A DNA stretch of 48,230 bases from Amycolatopsis kentuckyensis (GTDB lineage: Bacteria > Actinomycetota > Actinomycetes > Mycobacteriales > Pseudonocardiaceae). A program made the position numbers and the translations under genes. Below are positions 1-8,133 of the stretch, piece by piece; position 1 is the stretch's first letter, and every line of letters begins with the position of its first letter. Under the pieces are notes generated by a model. That model had not been told where the DNA came from, did no database searches, and saw nothing but the letters and a program-made list of their open reading frames with translations. The stretch covers positions 1 to 48,230 of the forward strand of contig NZ_MUMI01000226.1 in the NCBI RefSeq assembly GCF_002155975.1. Reading direction: 5' to 3'.

Positions 1-1
1 C

Positions 2-88
2 GCCGAGCTCGCCCTGGAGCCCGGCTCGGCGGTGACGCTCTCGGTGAAGGCCGCGACCGTCACGATCCACCCGGCCGCGGCCTCCTGA
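2..88 (+). CDS. TOBE-domain protein, C-terminal end only (partial)
   Basis: The reading frame enters from the left edge and ends with TGA at 86-88, leaving 28 residues. The segment ELALEPGSAVTL followed by SVKAATVTIHPA has the look of the last strands of a TOBE (molybdate-binding, Mop-like) domain, where a residue pattern of L-x-x-G-x-x-V-x-x-x-x-K-A-x-x-V is usual. TOBE domains bind oxyanions such as molybdate, either as stand-alone Mop proteins or at the end of ModE regulators and ModC ATPases. Which of these it is cannot be told from the fragment. It converges on the multicopper oxidase gene, with only two bases between the stop codons. Confidence 0.5.
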   Translation, partial: AELALEPGSAVTLSVKAATVTIHPAAAS

Positions 89-90
89 CC

Positions 91-1863
91 TCAGGCGGCG
101 TGGTGGTGGCCGCCGCCGGGGTGGACGTGGAACTTCGCCACCGCCGGCGGGTGCACGACGAACGGCCGCATCATGCCCTCGTCCTCGTGGTCGAGGATGT
201 GGCAGTGGTACATGAACTCGCCGGTGCCACCGCCGAACCGCCCGGCCACGCTCACCCACTGGCCGGGGTGCACGATGATCGTGTCCTTCCAGCCCTCCTC
301 GTACTTCTCCAGCGGGACGTCGGTGAAGCCGTCGATCGGCGCCGTCGTCCGCTCGGTGGCCTGGTCGAACGTCGTGGTGAAGCGCCGCCGGAAGAGCGCC
401 TGGAACTCCGTCAGGTGGATGTGGATGGGGTGGGCCGGGCCGCCGTTCGCGACGTGCAGGAGGTTCCACACCGCCCACCGGTCGTGGTCGATGAAGACGC
501 CGGTGGTGTCGTCGAAGATGCGGCCGACCATCCGGAACGTCTTCAGGCCGCCGTTCGGGTCCTGGAGCTGGATGATCCCCTCGCCGCCGGGATCCGCCTC
601 GACCTGCTCGAGGTCCCACATCTCCGGGTGGCCGGCCTGGTTGAGCAGCAGCGCGACCCAGACGTGGTCGTGGTCCTCCGGCAGGGTCGTGCCGTGCTGC
701 AGCCGGACGTACGACGTCGAGATCTTCTCCGGCAGCGTGAACGGGTCGTGCCGGGGCCGACCGCCCACCCGGAACTCCATCAGGTCCGGTTCGACGATGC
801 CCAGCTGCGGGTCGGCGTTGCGCAGCTTGAGCTTCTGGCCCTTGAAGCGGCTGAAGTCGATGAGGAGGTCGAAGCGCTCGGCCGGGGCGACGGTCAGCCC
901 GCCGGCGGGCAGCGGCGCCGGCGCGGGCAGCAGGCCGCCGTCGGTGCCGATCAGGCGGACGGCGTCGTTGACCGGCATGTTGTTCTCGTCGACCAGGTCG
1001 AGCGTGTAGAACCGCGAGTTGGCCGCGTTGAGCAGGCGGAAGCGGTACCACCGCGGTTCGACGTCCAGGTGCGGCCAGATCACGCCGTTGACCAGGTTGA
1101 ACGGGCCCGTGAACGGGATCGCCGGGCCGCCTGGGATGACCGGGAACTTGAAGAGCAGCTGCCCGGTGAGGGCGCCGGTCGCCGGGTCGGTGTCCAGGTT
1201 CCGGTCGGTGATGATCAGCGGGATCTCGTGGTCGCCGTGCGGCAGGCCGAGCGCGTCCTCCTCGTCGTCGCGGATCAGGTACATCCCGGCCAGGCCCGTG
1301 TGGACGGTGAAGCGCGTGATCGCCATGGCGTGGTCGTGGTACCAGAGCGGCATCGCCGGCTGGCGGTTCTGGTACTCGGCCAGCTGGGACGTGCCCTCGA
1401 GGCCCGCGTTGTGCGCCCAGCCGTCGTTGCCGGCGTTGGTGCGCGCGCCGTGGAGGTGGACGACCGTCCACGCCGGCAGGTCGGCGACGCCCTCGACGAT
1501 CGAATAGCCGTCCTTGTCCAGTTCGCGGCCCGGGCGGCTGGTCGGCGCGGTGGCCAACGGCCCTTGAACGGCGACGAGCGGAAAGCCGCCTTCGATTTCG
1601 TTCGACCACGAAATCCGCAGCTGCTTGCCGCTGCGCACTTCGATCGTCGGACCCGGGAAATGCCCCGCGTAGGTCCACAACGTGCTTTCGGGCAATTCGG
1701 AGTGCAGTCGCTGATGCTGGGTCACCATCGGAATGGTGATCATTTCCCGGCCGCGTGGCCGGAACACGGGTGGAATGCGGAGCGGGTCGAGGAACTTGGT
1801 GAGTCCCCAGTTCGGCTCGGTGATCGGCCCAGCAGCAGCCGGGCGCTCGATGATTTCGGTCAT
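91..1863 (-). CDS. Multicopper oxidase (CotA / phenoxazinone-synthase-like)
   Basis: The 590-residue product is a three-cupredoxin oxidase that would couple one-electron oxidation of phenols, bilirubin-like pigments or metal ions to reduction of O2 to water. Copper motifs are visible in order: HLHGA at about 136-140, WYHDHAM at 174-180, HPIHIHL in the last domain, and [13 protein letters not shown] near 553-565. The last supplies the type-1 Cys, His and axial Met. The pattern resembles bacterial CotA laccase and Streptomyces phenoxazinone synthase. No signal peptide or Tat motif is seen, so it should be cytoplasmic, like CotA. The C-terminus is His-rich ([10 protein letters not shown]). ATG at 1863 is preceded by GGGGGAG at good spacing; the longer upstream frame has no support. 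Its substrate cannot be read from the sequence. Confidence 0.9.
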   Translation of the reverse strand: MTEIIERPAAAGPITEPNWGLTKFLDPLRIPPVFRPRGREMITIPMVTQHQRLHSELPESTLWTYAGHFPGPTIEVRSGKQLRISWSNEIEGGFPLVAVQGPLATAPTSRPGRELDKDGYSIVEGVADLPAWTVVHLHGARTNAGNDGWAHNAGLEGTSQLAEYQNRQPAMPLWYHDHAMAITRFTVHTGLAGMYLIRDDEEDALGLPHGDHEIPLIITDRNLDTDPATGALTGQLLFKFPVIPGGPAIPFTGPFNLVNGVIWPHLDVEPRWYRFRLLNAANSRFYTLDLVDENNMPVNDAVRLIGTDGGLLPAPAPLPAGGLTVAPAERFDLLIDFSRFKGQKLKLRNADPQLGIVEPDLMEFRVGGRPRHDPFTLPEKISTSYVRLQHGTTLPEDHDHVWVALLLNQAGHPEMWDLEQVEADPGGEGIIQLQDPNGGLKTFRMVGRIFDDTTGVFIDHDRWAVWNLLHVANGGPAHPIHIHLTEFQALFRRRFTTTFDQATERTTAPIDGFTDVPLEKYEEGWKDTIIVHPGQWVSVAGRFGGGTGEFMYHCHILDHEDEGMMRPFVVHPPAVAKFHVHPGGGHHHAA

Positions 1864-2013
1864 GATTCTCCCCCTTCGGTGCGGGGGCAGGAAGAATTGC
1901 GCGGCGGCGCGCACGCCGTCGACGTCGAAAAGTATTCCCCCGAACCCCCTCGGTGACCGGGAACGCGACTCCCCTCGCGATACCGGCAATTCCAACTGTA
2001 GCCCTTTTCGGCG

Positions 2014-2046
2014 TATCACGCAGGTGTCTCGCGCGCGTGATAGGTT
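2014..2046 (+). promoter_or_regulatory. Inverted repeat and likely -10 box before the HAD gene
   Basis: TATCACGC (2014-2021) and GCGTGATA (2035-2042) form a perfect 8-bp inverted repeat with a 13-nt centre. The second arm runs into TAGGTT (2041-2046), a TANNNT -10 hexamer ending 7 nt before the ATG at 2054. There is no Shine-Dalgarno sequence, so the transcript may be leaderless. The repeat could be an operator for an unknown regulator; that part is inference. The 1864-2053 gap also holds the promoter of the divergent multicopper oxidase. Confidence 0.35.
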
Positions 2047-2053
2047 CCGCACC

Positions 2054-2848
2054 ATGAACGAACGCCGGTGGACGTACCTCTCCGACATGGACGGCGTCCT
2101 GGTGAAGGAGGAGCACCTCGTCCCGGGGGCCGACGAGTTCCTCGCCGAGCTGAAGGCGAACGGCATCGACTTCCTGGTGCTGACGAACAACTCGATCTAC
2201 ACCCCGCGCGACCTGCGGGCGCGGCTGGAGCGCACCGGGCTCGACATCCCCGAGGAGTCGATCTGGACCTCGGCACTGGCGACCGCGAAGTTCCTCTCGT
2301 CCCAGCGGCCGAACGGCTCCGCGTACGTCATCGGCGAAGCGGGCCTGACGACGGCGCTGCACGAGGTCGGCTACGTGCTGACCGAGCGCGACCCGGACTA
2401 CGTCGTGCTGGGCGAGACCCGCACGTACAGCTTCAGCGCCATCACGCGCGCGATCCGGCTGATCGAAGGCGGCGCGAAGTTCATCGCGACGAACCCCGAC
2501 GCGACCGGCCCCAGCGTGGAGGGCTCGATGCCGGCCACCGGGTCCGTCGCGGCGCTGATCGAGAAGGCCACCGGCCGCTCGCCGTACTACGTCGGCAAGC
2601 CGAACCCGCTGATGATGCGCTCGGCGCTGCGGCGGCTCGGCGCGCACTCGGAGTCGACGCTGATGATCGGCGACCGGATGGACACCGACGTGCACTCGGG
2701 CATCGAGGCCGGGCTGCAGACCATTCTGGTGCTCACCGGCATATCCACCCCGGAGTCGGCCGAGCGCTATCCGTACCGGCCCACGATGGTGATCGACTCC
2801 GTCGCCGACCTGATCGGGCGAACCGGGGACCCGTTCGGCGAAGGCTGA
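2054..2848 (+). CDS. HAD-IIA (NagD-like) phosphatase
   Basis: A 264-residue haloacid-dehalogenase hydrolase of the NagD/p-nitrophenylphosphatase subgroup, which removes phosphate from small phosphorylated metabolites. Motif I is DMDGVL near residue 9 (nucleophile Asp and acid/base Asp), motif II is LTNNS, motif III includes the Lys of GKPNPLMM, and motif IV is [10 protein letters not shown] close to the C-terminus. The C2-type cap lies between motifs II and III, as expected for this class and length. The ATG at 2054 is chosen because the preceding frame has no coding character and a -10 hexamer sits just upstream. It is divergent from the multicopper oxidase and followed 37 nt later by a metallophosphoesterase. 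The physiological substrate is unknown. Confidence 0.88.
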   Translation: MNERRWTYLSDMDGVLVKEEHLVPGADEFLAELKANGIDFLVLTNNSIYTPRDLRARLERTGLDIPEESIWTSALATAKFLSSQRPNGSAYVIGEAGLTTALHEVGYVLTERDPDYVVLGETRTYSFSAITRAIRLIEGGAKFIATNPDATGPSVEGSMPATGSVAALIEKATGRSPYYVGKPNPLMMRSALRRLGAHSESTLMIGDRMDTDVHSGIEAGLQTILVLTGISTPESAERYPYRPTMVIDSVADLIGRTGDPFGEG

Positions 2849-2885
2849 CCGCGAGCCGGGTGGCCGCAGGGCATATCGTCAGCGG

Positions 2886-3686
2886 ATGAGCAAGTCGACG
2901 TACGTCGTCGGCGACGTCCACGGCCACCGTGACGAACTCGCCGACGCGCTGAGATCCGAAGGCCTCCTCGACGAGGAGGACAACTGGTCCGGCGGCGAGG
3001 CCCAGCTGTGGTTCCTCGGCGACTTCGTCGACCGCGGCCCGGACGGTGTCGGCGCGATCGACCTGGTCATGCGGCTCGAAGCGCAGGCGGCCGAGGCCGG
3101 CGGGCAGGTCCAGACGCTGCTGGGCAACCACGAGATCCTCGCGCTGGGGATGTACCACTTCGGCGACGAGCCGGTGCCGTCCGACTTCGGCCCGCGCAGC
3201 TTCGCCCGCAGCTGGGAGATCAACGGCGGCCTGCTGTCGGACCAGGACCGGCTGACCCCCGAGCACATCGAGTGGCTGACCGCGCGCCCGCTGGCCGCCG
3301 TCGCCGCCGACCACCTGCTGCTGCACTCGGACACGCTGGAGTACCTCGACTGGGGCTCGTCGCTCGACGAGATCAACGAGGCGGCTCGCGAGATCCTCGA
3401 GGGCAGCGACATCGAGGCCTGGTGGGACGTCTGGCGCCGGATGACGACGCGCTACGCCTTCCGCGGCCCGGACGGCGAGGAAAACGCCCAGAAGCTGATG
3501 GACGCCCTCGGCGGCTCGCGGATCGTGCACGGGCACAGCGTCATCGCCGACCAGCTGGGCATCCACCCGACGCAGATCGAGGGCCCGTTCCTGTACGCGG
3601 GCGGCAAGGCGCTGGGCGTCGACGGCGGCCTGTTCGTCGGCGGGCCGTGCCTGGTGGTCGAGCTGCCGTTCTCGCCGGAGTCCTAG
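2886..3686 (+). CDS. Metallophosphoesterase (calcineurin-like)
   Basis: The 266-residue protein carries the full metallophosphatase motif series: GDVHGH near residue 9, GDFVDRGPD near 47, GNHE near 80, and HGHS towards the end. These bind two divalent metals and hydrolyse phosphomonoesters or diesters. The arrangement resembles the Ser/Thr-phosphatase and ApaH/PrpE-like branch, so substrates could be phosphoproteins or dinucleotide polyphosphates; the sequence does not decide. TATCGT at 2874-2879 lies exactly 6 nt before the ATG and no Shine-Dalgarno is present, which suggests its own leaderless promoter despite the nearby HAD gene. It shares a CTAG with the convergent YccF gene, so the stop codons overlap at 3683-3686. 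Confidence 0.88.
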   Translation: MSKSTYVVGDVHGHRDELADALRSEGLLDEEDNWSGGEAQLWFLGDFVDRGPDGVGAIDLVMRLEAQAAEAGGQVQTLLGNHEILALGMYHFGDEPVPSDFGPRSFARSWEINGGLLSDQDRLTPEHIEWLTARPLAAVAADHLLLHSDTLEYLDWGSSLDEINEAAREILEGSDIEAWWDVWRRMTTRYAFRGPDGEENAQKLMDALGGSRIVHGHSVIADQLGIHPTQIEGPFLYAGGKALGVDGGLFVGGPCLVVELPFSPES

Positions 3687-4057
3687 GCGATCTCGACGAT
3701 CTCCTTGCCCAGCGGCACCAGGGACACCGGGATCAGCTTGAAGTTCGCGATGCCGAGCGGGATGCCGACGATGGTGATGCAGAGGGCGATGCCGGTGAAG
3801 ACGTGCCCGAGCGCGAGCCACCACCCGGCGAAGACGAACCAGACGACGTTCCCGACGCACGACGCGGCACCGGCGTCCCGCCGCTCGACGATGGTGCGGC
3901 CGAACGGCCAGAACGCGTAGCGCGCGATCCGGAACGACGCCAGCCCGAACGGGATGGTGACGATCAGGATGCAGCAGATGACGCCGGCGAGCAGGTAGCC
4001 GAGGGCCATCCAGAAGCCGCACAGGACGAGCCAGATGATGTTCAGCAGGGTGCGCAT
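3683..4057 (-). CDS. YccF-family inner membrane protein
   Basis: This 124-residue hydrophobic protein has two copies of a YccF-type unit. The halves begin with LLNIIWLVLCGFWMALGYL and with GNVVWFVFAGWWLALGHVF, and each continues into a hydrophobic I/V-rich stretch with I-P-x-G (IPFGLA, IPLGIA) followed by a basic FRIARYAFWPFG-like segment. The duplication and the repeated W-x-x-x-G-x-W/F-x-A-L-G pattern are the family hallmark. The function of YccF proteins is not known. The ATG overlaps the PhzF stop codon by one base (TGATG), so the two are probably cotranscribed and translationally coupled. Confidence 0.85.
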   Translation of the reverse strand: MRTLLNIIWLVLCGFWMALGYLLAGVICCILIVTIPFGLASFRIARYAFWPFGRTIVERRDAGAASCVGNVVWFVFAGWWLALGHVFTGIALCITIVGIPLGIANFKLIPVSLVPLGKEIVEIA

Positions 4058-4812
4058 CAGACGTGCAGCTCCCCGCTCAGGACGGTGACGGCCTGGCCGG
4101 CGAGGTGCACGCGGTCGCCGTCCTGGCGGGTCCTCACGATGCCGCCGCGCTCTGACGCCTGCTCGCCGGTGAGTTCCTTCTTACCGAGTCGCTCGGACCA
4201 GTAGGGCGAGAGGATGCAGTGCGCGGAGCCGGTGACGGGATCTTCGTCGATGCCGACGCCCGGCGCGAAGAAGCGGCTCACGTAGTCGTTCTCCTGCGCG
4301 GTGACCAGTAGCCGTCCGGTCCAGGTGTGCTTGAGTGCCTCGAGGTCCGGCTCGAGGGCACGGACGGTGTCGGCGTCCTTGACGACGGCGAAGAGGTTCT
4401 CGACGCCGCGGCCGGTGTACTCGATGTCGACACCGGGGAGGATTCCGGACAGGTCGTCGTCGGTGGGGTGCGGCGGGTCGGAGGGGAAGTCCAGCTCGAC
4501 CCAGCCGTCCTTGGCGCTGGCGCGCAGTTCGCCGCTTTTGGTGGTGTAGGTCTGGTCCCCGCCGAGAACGTGCGTGACGGCGAGGGTGGCGTGCCCGCAG
4601 AGGGCGACCTCGACGGCGGGGGTGAACCACCGGAGCGACTTGGGCCCGTCGTGCCCGTTCCCGGTGACGACGAAGGCGGTCTCGGCGTGCTTCATCTCGG
4701 CGGCGACGGACTGCATCCAGGCGGGGTCGGCGGGCTCGTCCAGGAGGACGACGCCGGCGGAGTTCCCGGCGAAGGCGCGATCGGTGAAGGCGTCGACGAT
4801 GAAGAAGCGCAT
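4057..4812 (-). CDS. PhzF-family isomerase
   Basis: A 251-residue member of the PhzF/diaminopimelate-epimerase-fold family. Visible landmarks are the start DAFTDRAFAGNSAGV, the catalytic Glu in HAETAFVV at about residue 45, the CGHATLAV loop near 72, and DPVTGSAHC in the second half. PhzF itself isomerises trans-2,3-dihydro-3-hydroxyanthranilate, but most family members are stand-alone proteins of unknown substrate. No other phenazine genes are nearby, so phenazine synthesis is not implied. TACATT lies 6 nt before the ATG with no Shine-Dalgarno, suggesting a leaderless start and its own promoter. The YccF gene follows with a one-base overlap. Confidence 0.88.
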   Translation of the reverse strand: MRFFIVDAFTDRAFAGNSAGVVLLDEPADPAWMQSVAAEMKHAETAFVVTGNGHDGPKSLRWFTPAVEVALCGHATLAVTHVLGGDQTYTTKSGELRASAKDGWVELDFPSDPPHPTDDDLSGILPGVDIEYTGRGVENLFAVVKDADTVRALEPDLEALKHTWTGRLLVTAQENDYVSRFFAPGVGIDEDPVTGSAHCILSPYWSERLGKKELTGEQASERGGIVRTRQDGDRVHLAGQAVTVLSGELHV

Positions 4813-4859
4813 GTCACCAATGTAGCCGGAGATTTTCCGGCTTCCCTCGGGTCTGTCCC

Positions 4860-6275
4860 TTAGGTGGTCTCCCCGATGGTCGGCCGCACGATCTTTTCCC
4901 CGTCCGGCCCGCGCTCCGGCTTGAGATCGAAGACATCGTCCTCGACGGCGTACTTGTTCTTGTGCTCTTTGTCGTCTTCTTTCTTCTTCCCGGCGGCCCC
5001 CGGAGCGGCGGCACCGGTGCCACCTTTGCCCTTGGCCGCGGCGGCCGCGGTCGCGCCGCGCTCGAGCCGTTCGCCGGCCTTGCTGCCGGTTTTGCCGCCT
5101 TCGCTGTCTTTCGGAGCGCCGGCGCCGGCACTACCGGACACCCGCGACCCGGCGAACCCGGTCCCGGCCCGCCCGGAGCTCTTGCCGCGAGTGGTGTCCC
5201 CGCTGTTTCCCGAGCCACCGCCGCCGGCGGTGGTGGTCCCGGGCAGGGCAAGCCCATCGGGCGTAACCCGCCCGAACGTACCGGCGGCGGGGGCGGCGCG
5301 GAAGTTGGTGTTGCCGCTGAAGGTCCCGGTGCCGCTGCTGGTCCCGGGCGGAACGTAGGGAGGCGTGGTGCCGGGCGGGTTGGGGCCGCCAGGTCCTCCC
5401 GGGCCGCCTGGTCCGCCTGGTCCTCCTGGTCCTCCGGGCACGTAGGTTCCGGTGGTGCCGCCGGGCCCGGTGCCACCGATGGCGGGGGTGCCGGTGAAGC
5501 CGGTGCTGCTGGTGCCGTGGAACCCGCTGACGGAGGTGGAATCCCCTTGCCCCAACTGCGGCGGAGGCGTGTAGGTGGGCTGGGTACTGGCGGTTTCGTG
5601 GTAGGTGGAGTCGAGACCTTGCAGAACCTGAACGGCCTGCTGATGAGCGGCATCTGCCTGCTGCTGCTTGGCCTGGATGCCGACCATGGTCGTGTTCATC
5701 CCGATGAGATTGCCGGATTCGTACTGCTGCCGGGCTTTGTCCAGCTCGGCTTGCTGGTTGAACCCGGTGGGCTCGGGCATGTTGGTCTTGGCGTAGTGAG
5801 CCGCCGCCGACTGCTGCGAGTAGTGGTTGGAGACCAGCTGCATGGCGTCGCCGGTCTGTTCGGTGTGGCCGGCGGTGGTCTGGAAGAAGGTGTTCGCCTG
5901 TTCGGCCGCGGGACCCTGCCAGGCCCCTCCGGCTGCCGTAGCAGCATCGCGGAACTGGTTGGAGGCGTCGGCGAGCCAGTTGCCGTAGACGTTGGCCACC
6001 CGGCTGCGGTCGTTGATGCCCTCGATGTCCAGGTCCTTGTGCACCATGTCGTACAGGACTTCGTGCGGGCTGTTCGCGTAGTTCTCGCCGGGAGCCGGTG
6101 AATCGCCCCGCAGGTTCTGTCCCTCCTGCAGGACTTTCCCTTGCGCGACCGAGTAGTCCGACGCGGCTTTCTGAGTCAACCTCTGTGCATCGGTGTTGCC
6201 CTGAAGCTTCTGCTCGGTGGCCGCGTAGTAGTCACCCTCGGACTGGCGATGCTGCGCCCGGTGCGGCTGACTCAT
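4860..6275 (-). CDS. PPE/WXG-like ESX-associated protein with Gly/Pro-rich tail
   Basis: A 471-residue protein with two parts. Residues 1 to about 210 are alpha-helical, Ala/Gln-rich and contain AGGAWQGPAAEQAN near 115-130, a W-x-G turn as in WXG100/PPE proteins; this half resembles the PPE-type fold exported by type VII systems. From about 220 to 430 the chain is low-complexity Gly/Pro/Thr/Ser, including a run of GGP/GPG triplets resembling collagen (5388-5445). It ends in a charged tail with acidic and basic residues (KKEDDKEHKNK, then EDDVFDLKPERG). It lies 13 nt after the DUF3558 lipoprotein gene and in the same run as an EspG-like chaperone. A role as a secreted ESX substrate or wall-associated linker is inference. 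Confidence 0.7.
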   Translation of the reverse strand: MSQPHRAQHRQSEGDYYAATEQKLQGNTDAQRLTQKAASDYSVAQGKVLQEGQNLRGDSPAPGENYANSPHEVLYDMVHKDLDIEGINDRSRVANVYGNWLADASNQFRDAATAAGGAWQGPAAEQANTFFQTTAGHTEQTGDAMQLVSNHYSQQSAAAHYAKTNMPEPTGFNQQAELDKARQQYESGNLIGMNTTMVGIQAKQQQADAAHQQAVQVLQGLDSTYHETASTQPTYTPPPQLGQGDSTSVSGFHGTSSTGFTGTPAIGGTGPGGTTGTYVPGGPGGPGGPGGPGGPGGPNPPGTTPPYVPPGTSSGTGTFSGNTNFRAAPAAGTFGRVTPDGLALPGTTTAGGGGSGNSGDTTRGKSSGRAGTGFAGSRVSGSAGAGAPKDSEGGKTGSKAGERLERGATAAAAAKGKGGTGAAAPGAAGKKKEDDKEHKNKYAVEDDVFDLKPERGPDGEKIVRPTIGETT

Positions 6276-6288
6276 GGCTGACTCCGTC

Positions 6289-6843
6289 TCAGTTCTTCGG
6301 CAGTAGTGGCTCGACCTTCGCGGCGATGTCTCCGACCAGCTGGCAGGCCCTGGCGGTGTCCGAGCTCGAGCTGACCAGCACCAGAGCCCTGGACTGGGGT
6401 TTCACGTCCAGCCACACGCCGCACTGGCCGGACGAATGCTCAGGCTCGCGTTCTTCGACTGCGGGGCGCCCGTTGACCTTTCCCTCGCTGGCCTGACTCG
6501 GATTACCGACGTTGTCCCGATAGGACTGCCCGGCCTGGAGAGACAAGGCCACGTCGACGCCAGGCGTATTGCCGGACGCCAGTTTGTTGGTGCCGCAGCT
6601 TTCCTTCGACCGTGCGATCGTCGGAGTGGCCGGCGGGAAGTCCTGCCCGGCGAGGGCCTGATCAAGCATGGTGCACGGGTTCAGGCCCGCAAAGGGGCTT
6701 CCACTCGCTACTGTGCTCGGCGCGGGCGAATTCGCCGCGGATGAGCTGGGGTTCGCTTGCCCCCCGACCTGGCTCGTACAGGCGGCCATGCTGAAAGCGA
6801 AAGTCACCGCGGTGAACGTGACCAGAACGCGTCGTACGTTCAC
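6289..6843 (-). CDS. DUF3558-family lipoprotein
   Basis: The 184-residue product starts with a basic n-region (MNVRR), a hydrophobic stretch and a lipobox ending SMAAC, so it should be a lipid-anchored exported protein. A Ser/Pro/Ala-rich linker follows. The mature domain begins with NPCTMLDQALAG, the N-terminal motif of DUF3558, and contains further Cys residues (SCGTN, QCGVW, RACQLV) that could form disulfides. DUF3558 lipoproteins are common in Pseudonocardiales beside ESX-type genes; their function is unknown. It starts at GTG 6843, overlapping the preceding stop as GTGA, with GGAG just upstream, so it is translationally coupled to the helical protein gene. Confidence 0.82.
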   Translation of the reverse strand: MNVRRVLVTFTAVTFAFSMAACTSQVGGQANPSSSAANSPAPSTVASGSPFAGLNPCTMLDQALAGQDFPPATPTIARSKESCGTNKLASGNTPGVDVALSLQAGQSYRDNVGNPSQASEGKVNGRPAVEEREPEHSSGQCGVWLDVKPQSRALVLVSSSSDTARACQLVGDIAAKVEPLLPKN

Positions 6844-7337
6844 TGCTCCTGTAGCCCCTTGTTGAGTTCGGCGAACGTCATACTGTGAGCGTTCTCGGTT
6901 TCCCGGTAGTTCTTGCGCGCGATCACCATGGCTTCACGGGCCTGCTGAACACCGTCACGCATCTTGATCAGGTTCGGGATGAGAGCTTCCTCGTCACCGT
7001 TGGCGACTTTTACGTTGAAGTTGGCGACGGCTCTGGCATATTCACTACTACCCATGTTCGCCGCCGTACCGAGGAGGTTGACCTCGCGGATCATGCTGTT
7101 GTAGCCGTCGAGGAAGAAGTCGCAGGCTTTCATGTAGGCCTGGAAGCCCTCTTCGTTCACCGCGAACTGGCCGCCCTCGGCGAGGGACTTCAGGTGGTGG
7201 CCGCCCTCGCTTACCCGCTGGGCCGCTTCCGAGTCCGCCGGTCCGTCGAGCAGGCCCGAGAGGAAGTTCGACCCGGCGTCCCCGGCCGCCGGTGGGGGTG
7301 TGAACGACCCCGGTGCGCCGAACTGCGATCCGCCCAT
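6840..7337 (-). CDS. Small helical protein of the ESX-associated group, unknown
   Basis: A 165-residue protein with no signal peptide. The first 25 residues are Gly/Pro-rich, and the rest reads as long amphipathic helices (EGFQAYMKACDFFLDGYN, then VQQAREAMVIARKNYRETEN). This gives the size and helical make-up of WXG100/Esp-type small ESX proteins, although the W-x-G turn itself is not seen. The ATG at 7337 is chosen because GGGGAGGG lies just upstream; the frame extends 16 codons further without an initiation signal. It sits between the EspG-like gene and the DUF3558 lipoprotein gene, overlapping the latter by 4 nt. A role as an ESX substrate or partner is inference from context. Confidence 0.65.
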   Translation of the reverse strand: MGGSQFGAPGSFTPPPAAGDAGSNFLSGLLDGPADSEAAQRVSEGGHHLKSLAEGGQFAVNEEGFQAYMKACDFFLDGYNSMIREVNLLGTAANMGSSEYARAVANFNVKVANGDEEALIPNLIKMRDGVQQAREAMVIARKNYRETENAHSMTFAELNKGLQEQ

Positions 7338-7409
7338 GACGCCCTCCCCGTCGTCCAGGGACCACCCTGCGTGGTCCCTTCGCACTGTACTAGTGACGAA
7401 CCGGCAGTG

Positions 7410-8111
7410 TCAGTGGTTCCGGCCACGGTCGTGGAGCCAGCTCCGCAGGTGAGAACCATCCGAAGGGGTGAAGTGCACGCGGGTTTCGTGGCCCGGGAGC
7501 GGCTCGTTGAACATCAAGAACCGGCCGCCGTCGTTGTCGATGAACGTGGCTGCGCCGATCGGGTGAAGGGCGCCCTGGCCTTGGCGGGTCGACAGCTCGA
7601 ACGTGCCGTAGCGGTGCAGGGGCCACGACGAGAACTCCGCCGCCGCGGCGGCGTCTTCGCGGGTGCCCGGTGAGACGAACGTCAGCTCCGCCAGCGGCAC
7701 CGGCCGGTAGCTCGGCAGCATGCCGACCACCAGGTCGACCAGCCGGTCCGGCCGTGTCTGCGCGAACAGGATCTCCTCGCCCGCCAGCTCCGAAAACACA
7801 CCAAGGCCGTGGCCGATGGTCGCTCGGTAGAACACCTGGCGGGCGTCCGCCACCTCCGCCGCGCGGACGATGATCAGCACCTCCGGCTGCGTCCACGCCC
7901 GGAGCGTCTGCTCCACCTCGATGTCCAGCTTCTCCGGGCCCGCCAGCCCGCGCGCCCGCATCGACTCCCATGCCGCCGCGAGGATGCGTTCGTTCTCCTC
8001 CAGCGTGTGGCCCGGGCTGGGGATCTCGAACGGGTGCCAGTGCGCCGGGAGGCCCGTGCGCCGGATCGCGGCGGCGACCTCCGTCAAGCCCAGCGAGAAT
8101 TCCTCCGGCAC
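7410..8111 (-). CDS. EspG-like ESX secretion-associated chaperone
   Basis: A 233-residue protein resembling the EspG family: mixed alpha/beta, with the segment VFYRATIGHGLGVFSELAGEE and a late FSSWPLHRYGTFELS. EspG proteins bind PE/PPE-type substrates in the cytoplasm and bring them to the type VII (ESX) machinery. The presence of a PPE-like gene three positions downstream fits that role. The start is taken as GTG 8111; it has no strong Shine-Dalgarno, so a later start is possible. The gene begins only 22 nt after the stop of the beta-barrel/HHH protein, so readthrough from the AAA operon into this group is plausible. The family call rests on pattern recognition and not on an alignment. Confidence 0.72.
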   Translation of the reverse strand: MPEEFSLGLTEVAAAIRRTGLPAHWHPFEIPSPGHTLEENERILAAAWESMRARGLAGPEKLDIEVEQTLRAWTQPEVLIIVRAAEVADARQVFYRATIGHGLGVFSELAGEEILFAQTRPDRLVDLVVGMLPSYRPVPLAELTFVSPGTREDAAAAAEFSSWPLHRYGTFELSTRQGQGALHPIGAATFIDNDGGRFLMFNEPLPGHETRVHFTPSDGSHLRSWLHDRGRNH

Positions 8112-8133
8112 GTCTCGAGCGTAGCGGAATCCC

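Noticed and set aside
100-1956. A 618-residue plus-strand frame antisense to the multicopper oxidase
   Set aside because: The sequence is a low-complexity Arg/Val/Asp mix typical of shadow frames; the minus strand has all four copper motifs.
4057-4812. PhzF-like gene as a sign of a phenazine gene cluster
   Set aside because: No phzA/B/C/D/E/G-like genes are near; most PhzF-family proteins are stand-alone.
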